64,000 nucleotides of DNA from Ambrosia x helenae (lineage: Eukaryota > Streptophyta > Magnoliopsida > Asterales > Asteraceae). The translations under genes and the position numbers were made by a program. Of the stretch, positions 49,957-62,800 are shown piece after piece. The notes beneath the pieces were generated by a model. The model ran no database searches, was not told the DNA's origin, and was given only the letters and a program-made list of their open reading frames with translations. The stretch covers positions 35,929,126 through 35,993,125 of the forward strand of contig CM061233.1 in NCBI GenBank assembly GCA_030844895.1. The letters are read 5' to 3'. The stretch's first letter is position 1, and every line of letters starts with the position of its first letter.

Positions 49957-49975
49957 TTGGCGCCATCCAACGGTT
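49957..49975 (+). other. Primer binding site of element E
   Basis: TTGGCGCCATCCAACGG follows the LTR end TTCTTCA. TTGGCGCC starts are typical of primer sites in the Tat/Athila/Ogre group of plant Ty3/gypsy elements. Confidence 0.7.
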
Positions 49976-50010
49976 AGAACTGCTTTTTTCTTCATCTTTT
50001 AAACCCACCC

Positions 50011-51650
50011 ATGGCTGAACCAACCCTAACACTTCTGTCATCAACCAAACCGGGGAGGTTGACACTCAGTCACCGAATAACCAAACACCGCACACTGTCA
50101 TCAAGCAACCCACTTCACGACTCGAGCTCGTTCTCGAAATCCGTGACCTGGGTTCGGATGACAATAGTGGGGCCAGTTCAGAGGAGGATCCAGACCAGTG
50201 GCTCCTCCGTCAGAATGCTAAGAGCGCTGCGATCTACCAGCACAAGCTCCTACAGCAAGCTAAAAAGAAGGGCAAAGCCCTCACTTTTGATACCCCGTCA
50301 AAAAAGGGGTACAAAAAGAAAGACTTAGCCATTCACGGTGATGGTCGTAGCAGGGAGCTCGGCGGAGACGCCAGGGCTCGGGGCTACGCGAAGTCACGTG
50401 ACGAACCTAATGGCTATGAGTCGTCTAGCAGCGAGTCTGACCACAACGGAAAGAAACACAGTCACCGTTCACGTCACAATAACGAGGATGATGACTTGGT
50501 CAGACCATTCAGGCAAAAAGCCTTTGCCGAAAAATCAAAATTCGTCGCCCGCATAGCGACAGCCAAAATCCCAAGGAAAGCTAAGCTTCCTAGCAGCATC
50601 GGTAGATACGATGGCCTGCGTGACCCTGATGACCATGTGCATGACTTTGAGTGCACAGGTATGTCGGTGGACTGGCCCGTTCAGGTTTGGTGCCACTTGT
50701 TTGCCCAGACCATAACAGGCGCAGCCAGGGTCTGGTTCGATAACCTCCCTGCGGGGAGCGTTAAGGACTTTGACGACCTCACTGATAAATTTGGCAGCCA
50801 CTTTTCGCACTTGCGGAAGCACAAAAAAGACAAGGCGCATATTCTGTTATGCCGCCGATATGATCACGAGTCCATCGAGGATTTCATCGTTCGTTTCAAC
50901 AAGGAAGCCTTGCAAATAGGCTGTGGGGAGGAACTTACACGGGCAGCGTTCATACACAATGTGCGCAGCCCAGAGCTCATGAAGTGCCTCACGGGCAAAG
51001 ACGGCATTCCGGAGTCCTGGGATGAACTCATCCACTCCGCGAAAATATATGCCTCCTCCGAGAAATCCTTCAACTAGATGCACGGCTTCCAACCGCAACA
51101 CCATATTAATAATAATAAACACAAAAGAAAATCTGTTTGGAGCCGCATCTCAGGCACCACCGACGAGGGAAAGTACTCCCCCGCGGGCGATGCCCGCCAA
51201 CTCATTAACACAAAACAATCGCAGGACCAGCGTGGACACTCCAAGAAAAACCACGATTGGACCCCGCTGACAAAGACACCATCTCAGGTCCTGAAAACTA
51301 AGCAGGTCACGTTGAAAGAGCCCAATCCTCTAAGGAAACGAAGGAACGTTGACCGAAGCAAGTTCTGTGAGTACCACAATGACTTCGGTCACCTCACAGA
51401 CAATTGTTACAGCTTGAAGATGGAGATTGAGGCTGCGCTGAAGTCGGCTCGGCTCGGTCACTTGGTAAAAAATGTACACCGCTCTGGCAAGGGTCAAACA
51501 GGTGATGAGACTCAGGCGGAGGGGTCGCGGAAGAAAATCCGAGACCTCAACACTCATGCCGCCACATTGATCCCTCGTCACCAATGCAACATAACAAGGA
51601 AAGGAAAAAACACGCACCGCGGGAAGCGCACTCGTGCACAACCACTCGGC
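50011..51650 (+). pseudogene. gag of Tat-like Ty3/gypsy element E, broken
   Basis: ATG 50011 (MAEPT) is one frame away from the main reading frame, which is open from 50019 apart from a TAG at 51075-51077. A one-base change near 50016-50040 is implied. The acidic linker EIRDLGSDDNSGASSEEDP is followed by the capsid region (about 50580-50990, with GAARVWFDNLPAGSVKDF and LTDKFGSHF). A nucleocapsid-like CEYHNDFGHLTDNC (51366-51407) has the C-H-H-C spacing seen in Tat-like Gag. The product would form the virus-like particle. Confidence 0.85.
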
Positions 51651-52253
51651 GACTCATGGAAAGAGGCCGACGTCCTCATGCCAAAGGTTAGGGGTGGCGC
51701 CTCCTCCACTACCCCTCTTGTCATAACTGCCGTCTTCGAATATTACCGCACGCGGTACATGTTCCTGGACGGCGGCAACAGCACAGATATCATGTACGAG
51801 CAATGTTTTCAACAGTTGGACGGAGAAGGCAAAGCAAAGCTTGTACCAGTCAATGAGCCAATCTCTGGTTTCATCCATGAGACCATCATGCCGCGGGGCA
51901 TGCTCTCCCTGCCAGTCACGTGGTCCGATGGCACCCATGAGCGCACGGAGATATGCGACTTCATGGTCTTGCCAGCCACCTCCAATCACGATATACTCTT
52001 GGGCCGGGAAGGCATCGCGCGCTTTAACGCCAATGCTTCAACGGCGCACGCGATGGTCGGCTTTCCAACCAAGACAGGCATCGCCTTCATCCGAGCCAAC
52101 AAAGACTGCCACACCACCGAAACCGCCAAACCTCCAAAAATGGTCAAGACAAATGCCGCACCGAGCCGGAAAAATGGGTGCTCAACCCTAAGTTTCCGGA
52201 GCAAACGGTGGTCATTGGCCATGAAATCTCCGAGACCATACGCAATCACATGA
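51651..52253 (+). pseudogene. Protease region of element E
   Basis: Same reading frame as gag. A retropepsin-like fold is suggested by PLVITAVFEYY, FLDGGNSTDIMYEQCF (near 51762) and HDILLGREGIARFNA. The catalytic triplet reads Asp-Gly-Gly in place of Asp-Thr/Ser-Gly; I recall similar DGGSS forms in this plant group but cannot check. Near 52150 a one-base shift separates this frame from reverse transcriptase; the last 30 codons to 52253 are out of phase. Confidence 0.75.
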
Positions 52254-53478
52254 AACAACTCTTAATCAGCAACATGGATGTCTTCGCGTGGCAACCGGCA
52301 GACATGGTCGGTGTTCCCTGCGAACTAGCGGAACATAAACTCAATGTCTATCGCTCCGTAGAACCAATAGTACAAAAGAAGCGCAGTATGGGCCCGGAGA
52401 AAACAAAGGCCATGAACGAACAAGTCACCGAGCTGCTCAACGCGGGCATCCTCCGCCCCATCAGATACAAAACTTGGGTGGCTAATCCCGTCATGGTCGC
52501 CAAAGCTAATGGACGGTGGTGCATGTGCGTCGATTACAAAGATATCAACAAGGCATGTCCAAAAGATTGCTATCCTTTGCCAGAAATCGATCTAAAGGTG
52601 GATTCTCTCGCCCCATATCGGTTCAAGTGTTTCTTGGACGCATACAAGGGGTACCACCAGATCCAGATGGCTAAGGAAGATGAAGACAAGACAGCGTTCC
52701 GCACGGACGCGGGCATCTTCTGCTACACCAAGATGCCCTTCGGCCTGAAAAATGCGAGCGCCACGTACCAGCGCCTAATGGACACGGCCTTCATCAACGA
52801 AATCGGCGTACTACTTGAAGTATACGTCGATGACCTTGTAATTAAAAGCAAGGAAGAAGGTGACATGCTTCGGGACATCCAACAAACGTTCAATCAACTG
52901 CGCAAAGTGCGCATGAAATTGAACCCGAGCAAGTGTTCATTCGGGATGGAAGAGGGCAAATTTCTGGGCGTCATTGTAACGCGGGATGGCTTCCGCGCTA
53001 ACCCAGAAAAAGTACAAGCCATCGAAAGAATGCCATCACCCGCTTCCGTCAAAGAGGTACAAACACTGATGGGTCGCCTTATCGCCCTAAACCGATTCTT
53101 GTCCAATTACGCTTCAAAGTCGTTCCCGTTCGTGGACACTTTGAAGAACTGTCTGAAGAAGAGTAACTTGCGCTGGACCCCAGAGGCGGAATCGGCATTC
53201 CCGGCAATGAAACGATGCCTAATGAACCTTCCAACACTAACAACGCCTCTTCCTAAAGAACCGCTCACACTCTACTTATACGTCACAGAGCGGGCAATAG
53301 GTGCGGTTCTAATGGTTGACCGCAGAGGCGTGCAAACACCAATTTACTACATCAGTCGCACGCTGTTAGATGCGGAAACAAGATATACAATCATGGAAAA
53401 GCTGGTTCTCGCCCTCGTCCATGCATCCCGAAGACTTCGCAGGTACTTCCAAGGCCATCCGATAAACGTCCTCACGGA
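52178..53478 (+). pseudogene. Reverse transcriptase-RNase H of element E, cut by F
   Basis: Open for 433 codons. Reverse transcriptase motifs in order: GRWCMCVDYKDINKACPKD, YPLPEIDLKVDSL, KMPFGLKNASATYQRLMD, catalytic YVDD at 52823-52834, and FLGVIVTRDGFRANPEK. The RNase H-like part has PIYYISRTLLDAETRY and LVLALVHASRRLRRYF, and stops at LTD where the F LTR begins (53479). The missing RNase H end and integrase should lie right of element F, outside the window. The Tat-like assignment rests on motif style and the primer site. Confidence 0.88.
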
Positions 53479-53977
53479 TGTAAGCGAAAGATTTTAACTA
53501 AAACAGGATAATATGATCATACAAGTCACAAAACCAGGTGCGGAAACCCTAGTTCTGAACAAATTGATAAAACTCTAATCAAAACACAATCAAGATCATT
53601 TTCAACATCTTTTCATAGATTAACTTTTGTCAAATAAGCTTTTACAACGACTTACACGTTAATCTAGATCAAACATACACTTTCACAAAATGACCTCGAA
53701 CCTGACCTGAACACATACACAACTGACAACTCTATTTCATTTACAAAAACACAAATACTATATATAGATGCTGCACGTTCGCCCACTAGCACTGGTCGAA
53801 TGTGGATCTTTTCCACATTCGCCCACTACTAAGGTACGAACGTATATCTTTGTCAGCTCCAGTCTACCTTCGTCCATCAGCACTCTACCTTCGCCCATTT
53901 CTATCTACCTTCGCCCACTTTAACAAATCTTTAACATATGTTAGTTATCCAATCATTAGTCGCAAAACGCATCAACA
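53479..53977 (-). repeat. 3' LTR of element F
   Basis: About 499 bp, TGTAAGC to CATCAACA on the plus strand. It carries the inverted TATA box (CTATATATAG, about 53758-53767), TTCGCCC (53778-53784), GGTCGAA (53794-53800) and a perfect 10-base inverted repeat, CGAATGTGGA (53797-53806) with its complement at 53812-53821. Confidence 0.92.
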
Positions 53978-53990
53978 AACTCCCCCTCGA
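53978..53990 (-). other. Polypurine tract of element F
   Basis: TCGAGGGGGAGTT on the minus strand, identical to that of B. Confidence 0.88.
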
Positions 53991-56900
53991 CTATTGATTG
54001 GATAGTTTTCTCTGTTGGTCCATTGTTTTGTTCATCAACTTGATTCTGAGCTGTTTCTTCTGCTCAGTAGTCATTGGAGGCTCAAATGTTCTCTTCACTG
54101 GTTTAGATACATTCGCTATCTTCACCGTCTTACCAAGCTTATTTTCCAAATTGCTTCCCACATTGATGTCATAAGCAAAACACACTCCAACCACTTGATT
54201 ATATTTTCTTGCTTGAGCAAAGTCTTTTGGTTCAAAGTAAATCGGATTGTAGAAAAGCATGATGATGTCTTCAAATGTGCAATTAATCAACCACATAGGA
54301 TCAAATACATGAACATGCTTGTATTTATCCTTTCCATCTCTCAACACAATCACCGCTTCAGCCTTTCTCCAATCATAATACCAGAAAATAAAATCAGCAC
54401 TGAAATGTTGTGGCATAGGCATCAAAGGTATCTTTCTCATCACTTCAGGTGATTTATAGATCAAAGTAACTCGTTTCATATTGGTTTGAGGATCAATATC
54501 CCTATGAACTTTCCTTCGGGGATATTGAGGCTTGAACCTATTCCATCTTGTTCGACTTTCCCAAACCAACTTATCTGCGCACCAACCAACATGCGAACCA
54601 TTCACTTCTGCACCTGACATTGGGAATCTACATAAATCTCTGACCGCCCAGTACGGTAGAGTAAGCAAATCACAGAATCTATTGAAGTACAAGATTCATG
54701 TTTCCCATTTAGCAGCTATGCACTTCAGCCTGCCTAAGTATGTCCACCCGAGAGCTCTGCCTTTGAACTTGGCATTGTGGAATCTATAAAAGTTACCTTG
54801 AGCTTCAAGCTTTGGTCGGTTCTCATCCATTTCCCTCAACTTCTTCAAATAACTCTTCAATTCATCAGACTGATTTGAAGGTCCTTGCTTATCAGTACCA
54901 AATACCTTCTCCACAAACTCTGCACTTCTTTGCTGAGCTTTCTGCTTCGCTGAATTGTTTGGTACCTCAGTAAAATCAGGAAATACCTCTTCTTCATCAG
55001 TTTGTCTAAAGTACTGAGGAAACTCTTCATGAGTTATATCTTCCATCTCCACTTCATCGTTCTCAGGAGTATTTATATCATCTGAATGACTTCCAATATC
55101 CTTTTCAGGAATATCTGGAATCGATTCGTCCACTAAAAACTCCTCAAAAGTCTTCCCTACCCTCTGTGCAATACCATCTAGAATTTCCTTTGCCACAGAT
55201 GCAGGTAATTCTCCTTCCTCAAGATCAGGATCTTCATATTCCAATTCATATCGCATATCATCAGTTTGGAATATTTCAGTAAAGCATCCTGTGAACTCAA
55301 TGGTCCATTCTCTTTTCTCCAACATATCTTTGTACAATTGTTTAGCATCATCAGATAAAGACCTCACCTTCTCATTCCAGAAGATACTTTCATCTGAATC
55401 TACGTTCTCACTTTTCTTCTTCTTAGAACTTGATTCTCCAGTACTCTTCTTTTTGGATGTACGTTCTTCAAATGTAAACTTTGAAGTATCATCACCTCCA
55501 TCATCATCATCATCACTCTCACTATCATCCTCTCTCTGTTTCCCAGACCCTTCAGCATCATCATCATCATCATTATCATCCTCATCATCATTTTTATCTG
55601 ACTCATCATCATCTTCATCATCATCTTTCTCTTCATCCGATTCAGAATCCTCATAATCAACTTTTTCTTCTTCATCTTCTTTATCTTCTTCACCCTCCTT
55701 CAACTTGGGTGCAGTGTTATACAAATCATCAATCAAATCACTAAGGCGTTTGTTCTCAGCCCTTAGTTCTTTGTTGTCTGCTTTAATCAACTTAATTCTG
55801 CTTTTGTTTCTTGCACACTTACCTTCAAGTTTCTCATTCTTCGCTTCAAGCATCTTAACCTTTTCATTGATCTCATCTTGATTAGATTTAGAAGCAACCA
55901 CTATCTGAAGCATTTTCTCTTCATTTTGCTTAAACTTTGCTATCTCAGCTTGTTGAGCTACAATCATTTTCATCATATCATCCATTTTCCTGTTCACCTG
56001 CTTCATCACATCATCATCCACAGTAACTTTCTTGGATTTGGATTTGGATGGCTCAACTTCTTTTTCTTTCTGAGGCTTTTTGAACATGTCAAGTACATTG
56101 TCCAGTGCAACATTAAGTTGATCAGCTGATATTGGTTCTGCCTCTTTGGATTTCTTTTGTTTCTTGGCGACAGGTGAAGATAGCTTAGATGATGTACCAG
56201 CATCGGGCACTCTTTTCCCTTTCAACAATTGAGCTAACTCTTTCTCCCTCAACTGTTTAGTACTCGTCTTCTTTGACATAGTCTTATGCTTGGCTTTGGG
56301 TAGATTAACAACCACAGTCTCTCCAACACTCAACTCTGCCAAGTCAACACCTAGACTTTCATCTTCAACAGACTTCTTTCTTTTCTCAGCTTCTTCAATC
56401 GACTTGTTCAAAGATTCAGACTCACCAACCATAGTGGCCTTACGTTTGGTGGCCCTAACGTTTTCAGCATCAGAATCCCACTGCTCGTCTTCCTCAGTCT
56501 CCTCTGAATCAACTGACACTTCATCCACCAAACCTGAACCTTTCTTTGCTGTTGATTTTTGTCTAACCGCCTGTTGCTTTGAGCTTCCCTGATCAATCTT
56601 TCCCTTGCCCTTCCCTTTGGCTCCAGGATTGACTACTTGTCTCTTCCTCTTCGTGCTTGCATCAACATACACTAAAGGATCATCATTATCCGAATCACTA
56701 TCATCATGTCTCGCTCTGTTCTTGCCAGGATCAGTGTAATCCTAACTAGCCAAAGCTCCAAATAATCTCCTGTGAGGTGGCTTTTCATTGTCTGGCACAC
56801 CTTTGTATCCTTTCATTCTTACCAGAGTACGAATGTTCATGTGATCTTGACCTAGGATCATAGTCGGATCCTTCTTCAACTCTGGATACTTGTGGTCAAA

Positions 56901-57617
56901 GATCATCATCAGAAATCTCGGATATAACATGAACTTCTTGTTCTTCATACCTTTCAGCATCTCCAGCATATGGTCTAGAATCATACCAGCTACGTTAAAT
57001 GGTTTGTTGAGAGTCAACGCAACCATTAACGAACTCAAACTTCTTCTCATAACGTCATATCCACCGCTCACACATCCAAATACATGGATAATAACATGTG
57101 CAAAGTACTTGAACTGCACGCTCAGCTTCCCTTTATACATAGATCCATCAGTGATCGGACCTTTGTACTTCATCCGTAAGAAACAAGCTTTCTGCTCAGT
57201 CCATGATAACTCTCTGGGATCTTCACTGACTTCAAACTTGATCTGCAGTGCTTCCCGTATATCAGACTCTGTCAAAAACATCTCCATATCTTGAATCTTG
57301 CTCTAAATAATCGTCTGATTATCCCAGAAGTCATACTTCGCATTTCGGTAGAAGTCTTCAATAATGTCTCTGTATATGATAGTCGGTGTGGCTAATGCAT
57401 GTACAATTCTGCTCCTCCTCAAGAACTCTATGATCCTGGTGAACTCTGTATTCTTCTCCACGTCACCAAGATACGCGCAGCAGTTGTGAGATCGCTCGAA
57501 TGGCCAACTACTCGGAACAGATTCTTCAGCCTCTTGCACTGGAACTGGAACAACATTCTCTGCTGGACCTTCAACATTTTCAACTGGTCCTTCAACATTT
57601 TCGGATTGATCAGCCAT
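53991..57617 (-). pseudogene. Third ORF of element F, three stops, no frameshift
   Basis: Starts at ATG 57617 (MADQSENVEG) and stays in one frame for about 1,209 codons to 53991, with stops at 57303 (TAG), 56742 (TAG) and 54696 (TGA). Order: N-terminal helical domain (NCCAYLGDVEKNTEF, IIEDFYRNAKYDFW, IHVFGCVSGGYDVMRRS, FMLYPRFLMMIF); basic stretch (TKRKRQVVN); Lys-rich and coiled-coil region (about 56000-55740); long Asp/Glu tracts (about 55680-55490); WNEKVRSLSDDAKQLYKDM; and a C-terminal domain with DFIFWYYDWRKAEAVIVLRDG and HVFDPMWLINC. The stops are not at the same places as in B, so they arose independently. No signal peptide or membrane span is visible; a nuclear location is an inference from composition. 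Function unknown. Confidence 0.85.
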
Positions 57618-59868
57618 CTGCACATCAAAAACAGAAAAACACGTCAAAATGCAAAAACGACAAAAAGTTAAAAATTTTAAGGTTTTAAAGGTTCTACATT
57701 CGCCCCTTTTTGAACTGGACGAATGTGGGAATTTATGGTCGAATGTGTATTCTTCAGGTCGAATGTGTAATGATTTTGAACAAACATCACATTCGCCCGT
57801 ATTATTCTTACATTCGCCCATCCTTTTCCACTCTCGCCCGTTATCAATTGTAATAATTATTCAATTTTCATTAGTTTTAAAGTGGAATTAGGGTTTATAA
57901 GCTTCAATCGATCAATCAAACATCTAAACATTGTTATAATCCTAATTCCTCATATTATCTCCCCCTAAAACTGATGAAGATTGAATGTAAATGAAAATCA
58001 AGCATCAAAACAGACTTTAACACCCCTAATGTTTAAACCCTAAGTCCGAAGACAAAATCGATGATTCTGCACTGGATAATGCTCCAATACCTGTGAAATT
58101 AGTGTAGAAATGATCAGGAATGTATAGGGAATGAAAATCACAATCAAAAGAAATCTCAGCAACAAGGTCTGGTATCTTAGAAATTTTGAAAAATAATTGG
58201 GAATGAAGGCTCGAACCTGAACTGGTATATATAATAAAGTCACCTTCGCCCGTTTTAGATGGTCGAATGTGAGGTGATTCCACATTCGCCCCAATTTAAT
58301 GACCCGAAGGTGGAACTTGTCACCCGAAGGTGGAATTTATACCCGAAGGTGAAAATTACCCACATTTGTCCAAACATAAACGGTCGAGAGTGAGATTTTT
58401 CCACATTCGACCCAATTAAGGGGCGAATGTGAAATGGAAAAATCTGAAAATTTCGCCAAATCACGAATTCGAATCCCGTTCAACATTTTTCAATCCGTTA
58501 AACTTCCAAAACTCAAATTTTCACTTTGTGAATGATACAAAGCCCAGATGGTGTTATCAAATCTCAGAAATTGACCATCAAACATCCCCGGTTATCAAAA
58601 ATAAAGCAGAAATGCAAATATTTTTGGTTTTTCTGAAATTTTATCAAAACACACCTAAAATCTTTTTGGATTTTGTATCTTTTTGACAATAAAAAGTAAA
58701 ATGCAACAAAGTAAAATGCATCAAAGTAAATGAAAAACAGTAAACATTTTGTGATATCCGGTAAGAGGATCATATCAGTTTAACTGAGAAATCTGAGCAC
58801 AACGTTGATCTGTTTTAATATTATCATTAGAAACAATATGTGAGACGGCAATTGCTGATATTGTGGTCCACATAAGCTCACATGCAGACAATTACGCAAT
58901 GCTTTAAAATGATATGAGTTAGGTGTTTTAGACTAACACATTGTGGTTCCCACATACACGACATACTCCCGTATCAAGTAATTGCACAAAGCTTCATCGT
59001 AACGCGTGATTATGCCAGAGTTATCCGTAAAGTTTACAAAGTATATAGCACAGAGGTGTACAGGTCAGCAAATAAATGCAGCAAAGTAACATGTGCGTAT
59101 ACACTAGGTTGAGGCTGATATTAACCACTGATTTGCATCAGAAAGTCAATACGATGTAATAATGATCTTTGATCAATAAAACATAAAGTTCCTCAATTTG
59201 GTAACTTTCGGTTTTGGCAATATGCTCTTTTTGCAAATATTCTGATGAAACTAGGTCCGTAAATCAATACGACAGAAGTTTAATCAGAATATCCCGGATA
59301 ACAAAAACATAACGACCCGAAACCTCAGATTTTGGCAATCCTATCAAACGAAATTACGGTACTAAGACCATATGCCCATGAGGTGTTCAGCCACAAACGC
59401 GTAGTTTGTTATGTTTGTATCACTAATGCACGCAATATTTAGTCTACGAAGCCTGTCAGCATATCACACGTAATCAACATACGTCTCATTATACTATACA
59501 ATTCTTTAGCCTGTTTCAGATCCCCACTGATGTACTATCATTTCCTCCTTTTATCCAGGAAATCATTTTGGTTTTTCTAATTTTTAGGTCTTTTGAAAAT
59601 TTTTCAATGTTTTTGGTTTTTCGGATAAAATGACTCCCCCTAAAATAGAAAACATATTTTTGGGTTTTTAATTTTTCTGAAAAACAAAACAAAAATTTGA
59701 AAGAAACAATCCACTTGAAAGCATCAACTTCTTTGAGGATTAAATAATCCCCTCGAAAGCATCAACTTCTTTGAGGATTATGATAGTAAAGAGAAATTCC
59801 CAATTACCAAAGAGAAATTCCCAATTAGCAAAAATTTAAAACTAAAAAGTGATAAACCGAGGTGCCGA
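57618..59868 (-). other. Non-coding spacer of F with LTR-like promoter module
   Basis: No supported gene. It contains TATATATAA (58226-58234), TTCGCCC (58245-58251), then nine bases, then GGTCGAA (58261-58267), matching the F LTR in order and spacing. More TTCG motifs lie at 57699-57842 and up to about 58435. The block 58740-59590 is conserved with B's spacer. Short tandem repeats lie at 59718-59828. Confidence 0.6.
59718..59828. repeat. Two adjacent short tandem repeats
   Basis: A 26-base unit starting GAAAGCATCAAC occurs at 59718-59743 and 59756-59781. A 19-base unit, AAAGAGAAATTCCCAATTA, occurs at 59789-59807 and 59810-59828. They lie just downstream of the pol stop. Confidence 0.9.
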
Positions 59869-62800
59869 TTAGTCCTGTTTTTCCTTTATATTGTTTACTT
59901 TTAAAAGATATTCAAAGCGGGATCTGTCAAAAGCTTTTGTAAACAAATCTGCACGTTGGTAGTCAGTATGGATTTTGACCATATCTATCAATTCCTTAGC
60001 GTAACAATCACGGATAAAATGATATTTAATCCGGATATGTTTCGCTTTAGAATGATTTTCAGTATTTTTAGTTAATGCAATTGCGGCTTCGTTGTCACAG
60101 TGTATAGGGGTTTTAAGAAACTGCAAACCGTAATCCACCATCTGTTGTTGGATCCAGAGTACTTGCGAACAGCAACTTGAGGCTGCAATGTACTCAGCTT
60201 CACAGGTAGATAGTGCCACGGAAGTCTGTTTCTTGCATTGCCAGGTGATTAACCTGCTCCCTAAAAACTGGCAACCAGCGGTAGTTGATTTGCTATCTTT
60301 GTCACAGCCGCCCCAATCTGCATCACTAAAAGCAATAAAATCAAAATCATCATCATTAGGGTACCAAAGTCCTTTTGATGGACAACCCTTCAGATATCGA
60401 AGGATACGCTTGACCGCCGTCAGATGACTTTGTTTCGGCTTCGATTGATAGCGAGCACAGAGACACGTTGCATACATAATATCTGGTCGAGACGCTGTCA
60501 AATACATCAGAGATCCGATGATTGCTCTGTATGTAAATGGGTCTGTCAGCTCCCCCTTAGCGTCCACTCCAATCCCGTGATTGGGTTGAATCGGGGTATC
60601 CATCGGCTTAGAGTCCTCCATCTGGAATCGGCTCAAGATGTCGGATACGTATTTTGTCTGGTGAATGAAGATCCCGTCGGGTCTTTGGTCCACCTGTAAG
60701 CCGAGGAAAAACTGCATCTCCCCCATTGCGCTCATTTCAAACTTTTCTTGCATGACAGTTTCGAATTCCCTGCATAAAAGTTCGTTAGTTGAACCAAATA
60801 TAATATCATCAACGTAAATCTGTACAAGAAGCAAATCATCTCCCGTCTTCTTCGTGAAGAGGGTACAATCGACGAGGCCGCGCTTGAATCCTTTGGAGAT
60901 GAGGTATGTACTTAGCTCCTCGTACCACTGTCTTGGAGCCTGGTGCAAACCATATAAAGCTTTGTTCAGCACGTAGACCTTATCCCGGTTGATTGGGTCC
61001 TCAAAGCCTGGTGGCTGCCCGACATAAACCTCCTCCTTGACTTTCCCGTACAAAAATGCGCTCTTGACGTCCATTTGATAGACTTTGAATTTCTTGTATG
61101 AAGCAAACGCAAGGAACATCCGAATAGCTTCAATTCGTGCTACTGGTGCATAGATTTCGTTGTAATCAATCCCTTCGATTTGATGAAAACCCTGCACGAC
61201 CAATCTGGCTTTGTTACGAAAAATAACCCCACGATCATCCTTTTTGCACTTAAACACCCATTTAGTGCCTATTTTCTTCCTTCCCGGCGGCAAATCCGTG
61301 AGCGTCCAAACTCCCAATTTCTGGAATTGCAATAACTCTTCCTGCATTGCCTCAACCCAGGCATCTTCATTCAAAGCGTCTTTGTATGTCCTTGGCTCTA
61401 CCTGCGACACATAACATGCAAACGACCAATCATTTTGACTACCAGATTTTTGAATTTTGGTATATAAAGCTAAAGCACCAAAACTCTCTGGCGAGTTAAC
61501 GCTTTTCAGCTGCCCTCTGGTCATAACACCACTTCCAGGATCACCGATAACTTGCTCCAGCGGGTGAATACGATGAATCCGAGATTCCGGATAAACAGGT
61601 ACAATCACTCCCGTCTGAGCAGTCAAGTTTTCTACAGCATCCAGATCATGACCCGTGTTTGATGATGAAGCAACATCTGGATTAGGAGTTGGGTTCACTG
61701 GTTGCGCCTCTAATTCTTCTGCATGTTCAAGAACGACTTCTTCAAATTGTTCATCTTCAGATTCTGAAGTGTCTAATGAAGTTGAAGCCTCTTGAAACAA
61801 CTCTTCCTCTTGTATAGGAGCACTGGTATCATTAGAAGCTGGTAGGGGGTTCACGGTGATTGGATGCACCAACGGTGAAGTCGCCGCGTTTTCACACTCG
61901 TAAAGTAATCTGATAACAGCTTCTTCAACCAAGCTATCTAGGTTGAATGATTCAAAGAAATCTTTGTAATCAAACATCCAATCAGGACCCGTGCCTTGCA
62001 AATTTTGAGTATATCGTTGAACTTCCACGTTAGCCCAATCCTCCACTTGACGAGTTCGCTTGTTGAATACCCGTTTGAGCGGGGTAGCATATCCAACAAA
62101 ATATCCCTCCTCAGCTTTAGGACTAAACTTCACACCTGGATTCAACATCGTGCATGGCGCCCCGAAAGGTTCTAGATACTCTAAGTTTGGCTTTCGTCGG
62201 TGTAACAGTTCATAAGATGTTTTTCCAAACTTCTTCACTGTTAAAACCCGATTTAATGTATAATTTGCTGCATAAATCGCCTCATTCCAGAACATTACCG
62301 GAAGATTTGAATCAGCGAGCATTGTTCTAGCCGCTTCAATTAGAGTCCTATTCTTTCGTTCAGCAACACCGTTCTGCTGTGGGGTATACGGAGCCGAATA
62401 TTCATGATGTATCCCTTTGCTTTCACAAAGTTCATCCATCTTAGCGTTTTTGAACTCCGTCCCATTGTCACTCCTAATTCTTTTTAACTTCAAATTGTAG
62501 ATATTCTCCAATCGAGTGAACAGAACTTGTAGGTTGGTAAAGGTGTCACTTTTGTTCTTCAAACACATCACCCATGAAAATCTTGAATAGTCATCAGTGA
62601 CAACTAAACAATAAATCTCTCCAAGATGACTTTTGCGCTTGACCGGTCCGAATAGGTCCATGTGCAATCGTTCAAGCGGCATCTCTACAGAGTTAACTTT
62701 CTTCACTTTATGGGACTGTTTGTGTTGCTTCCCCTTCATACAACTTACACACTTGTCGTTCAGATGCAAATGTTTCACGTTTACTCCATCGACAAGCCCA

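Noticed and set aside
50011..50328. 105-codon ORF from ATG 50011 in element E taken as a separate protein
   Set aside because: After about ten codons it is out of phase; the neighbouring frame carries the Gag-like acidic linker, so a one-base shift in gag explains it.
55300..55760. Plus-strand Ser-rich and His-rich ORFs in element F
   Set aside because: They are antisense to the Asp/Glu tract of the third ORF (GAT/GAA repeats read as ATC/TTC).
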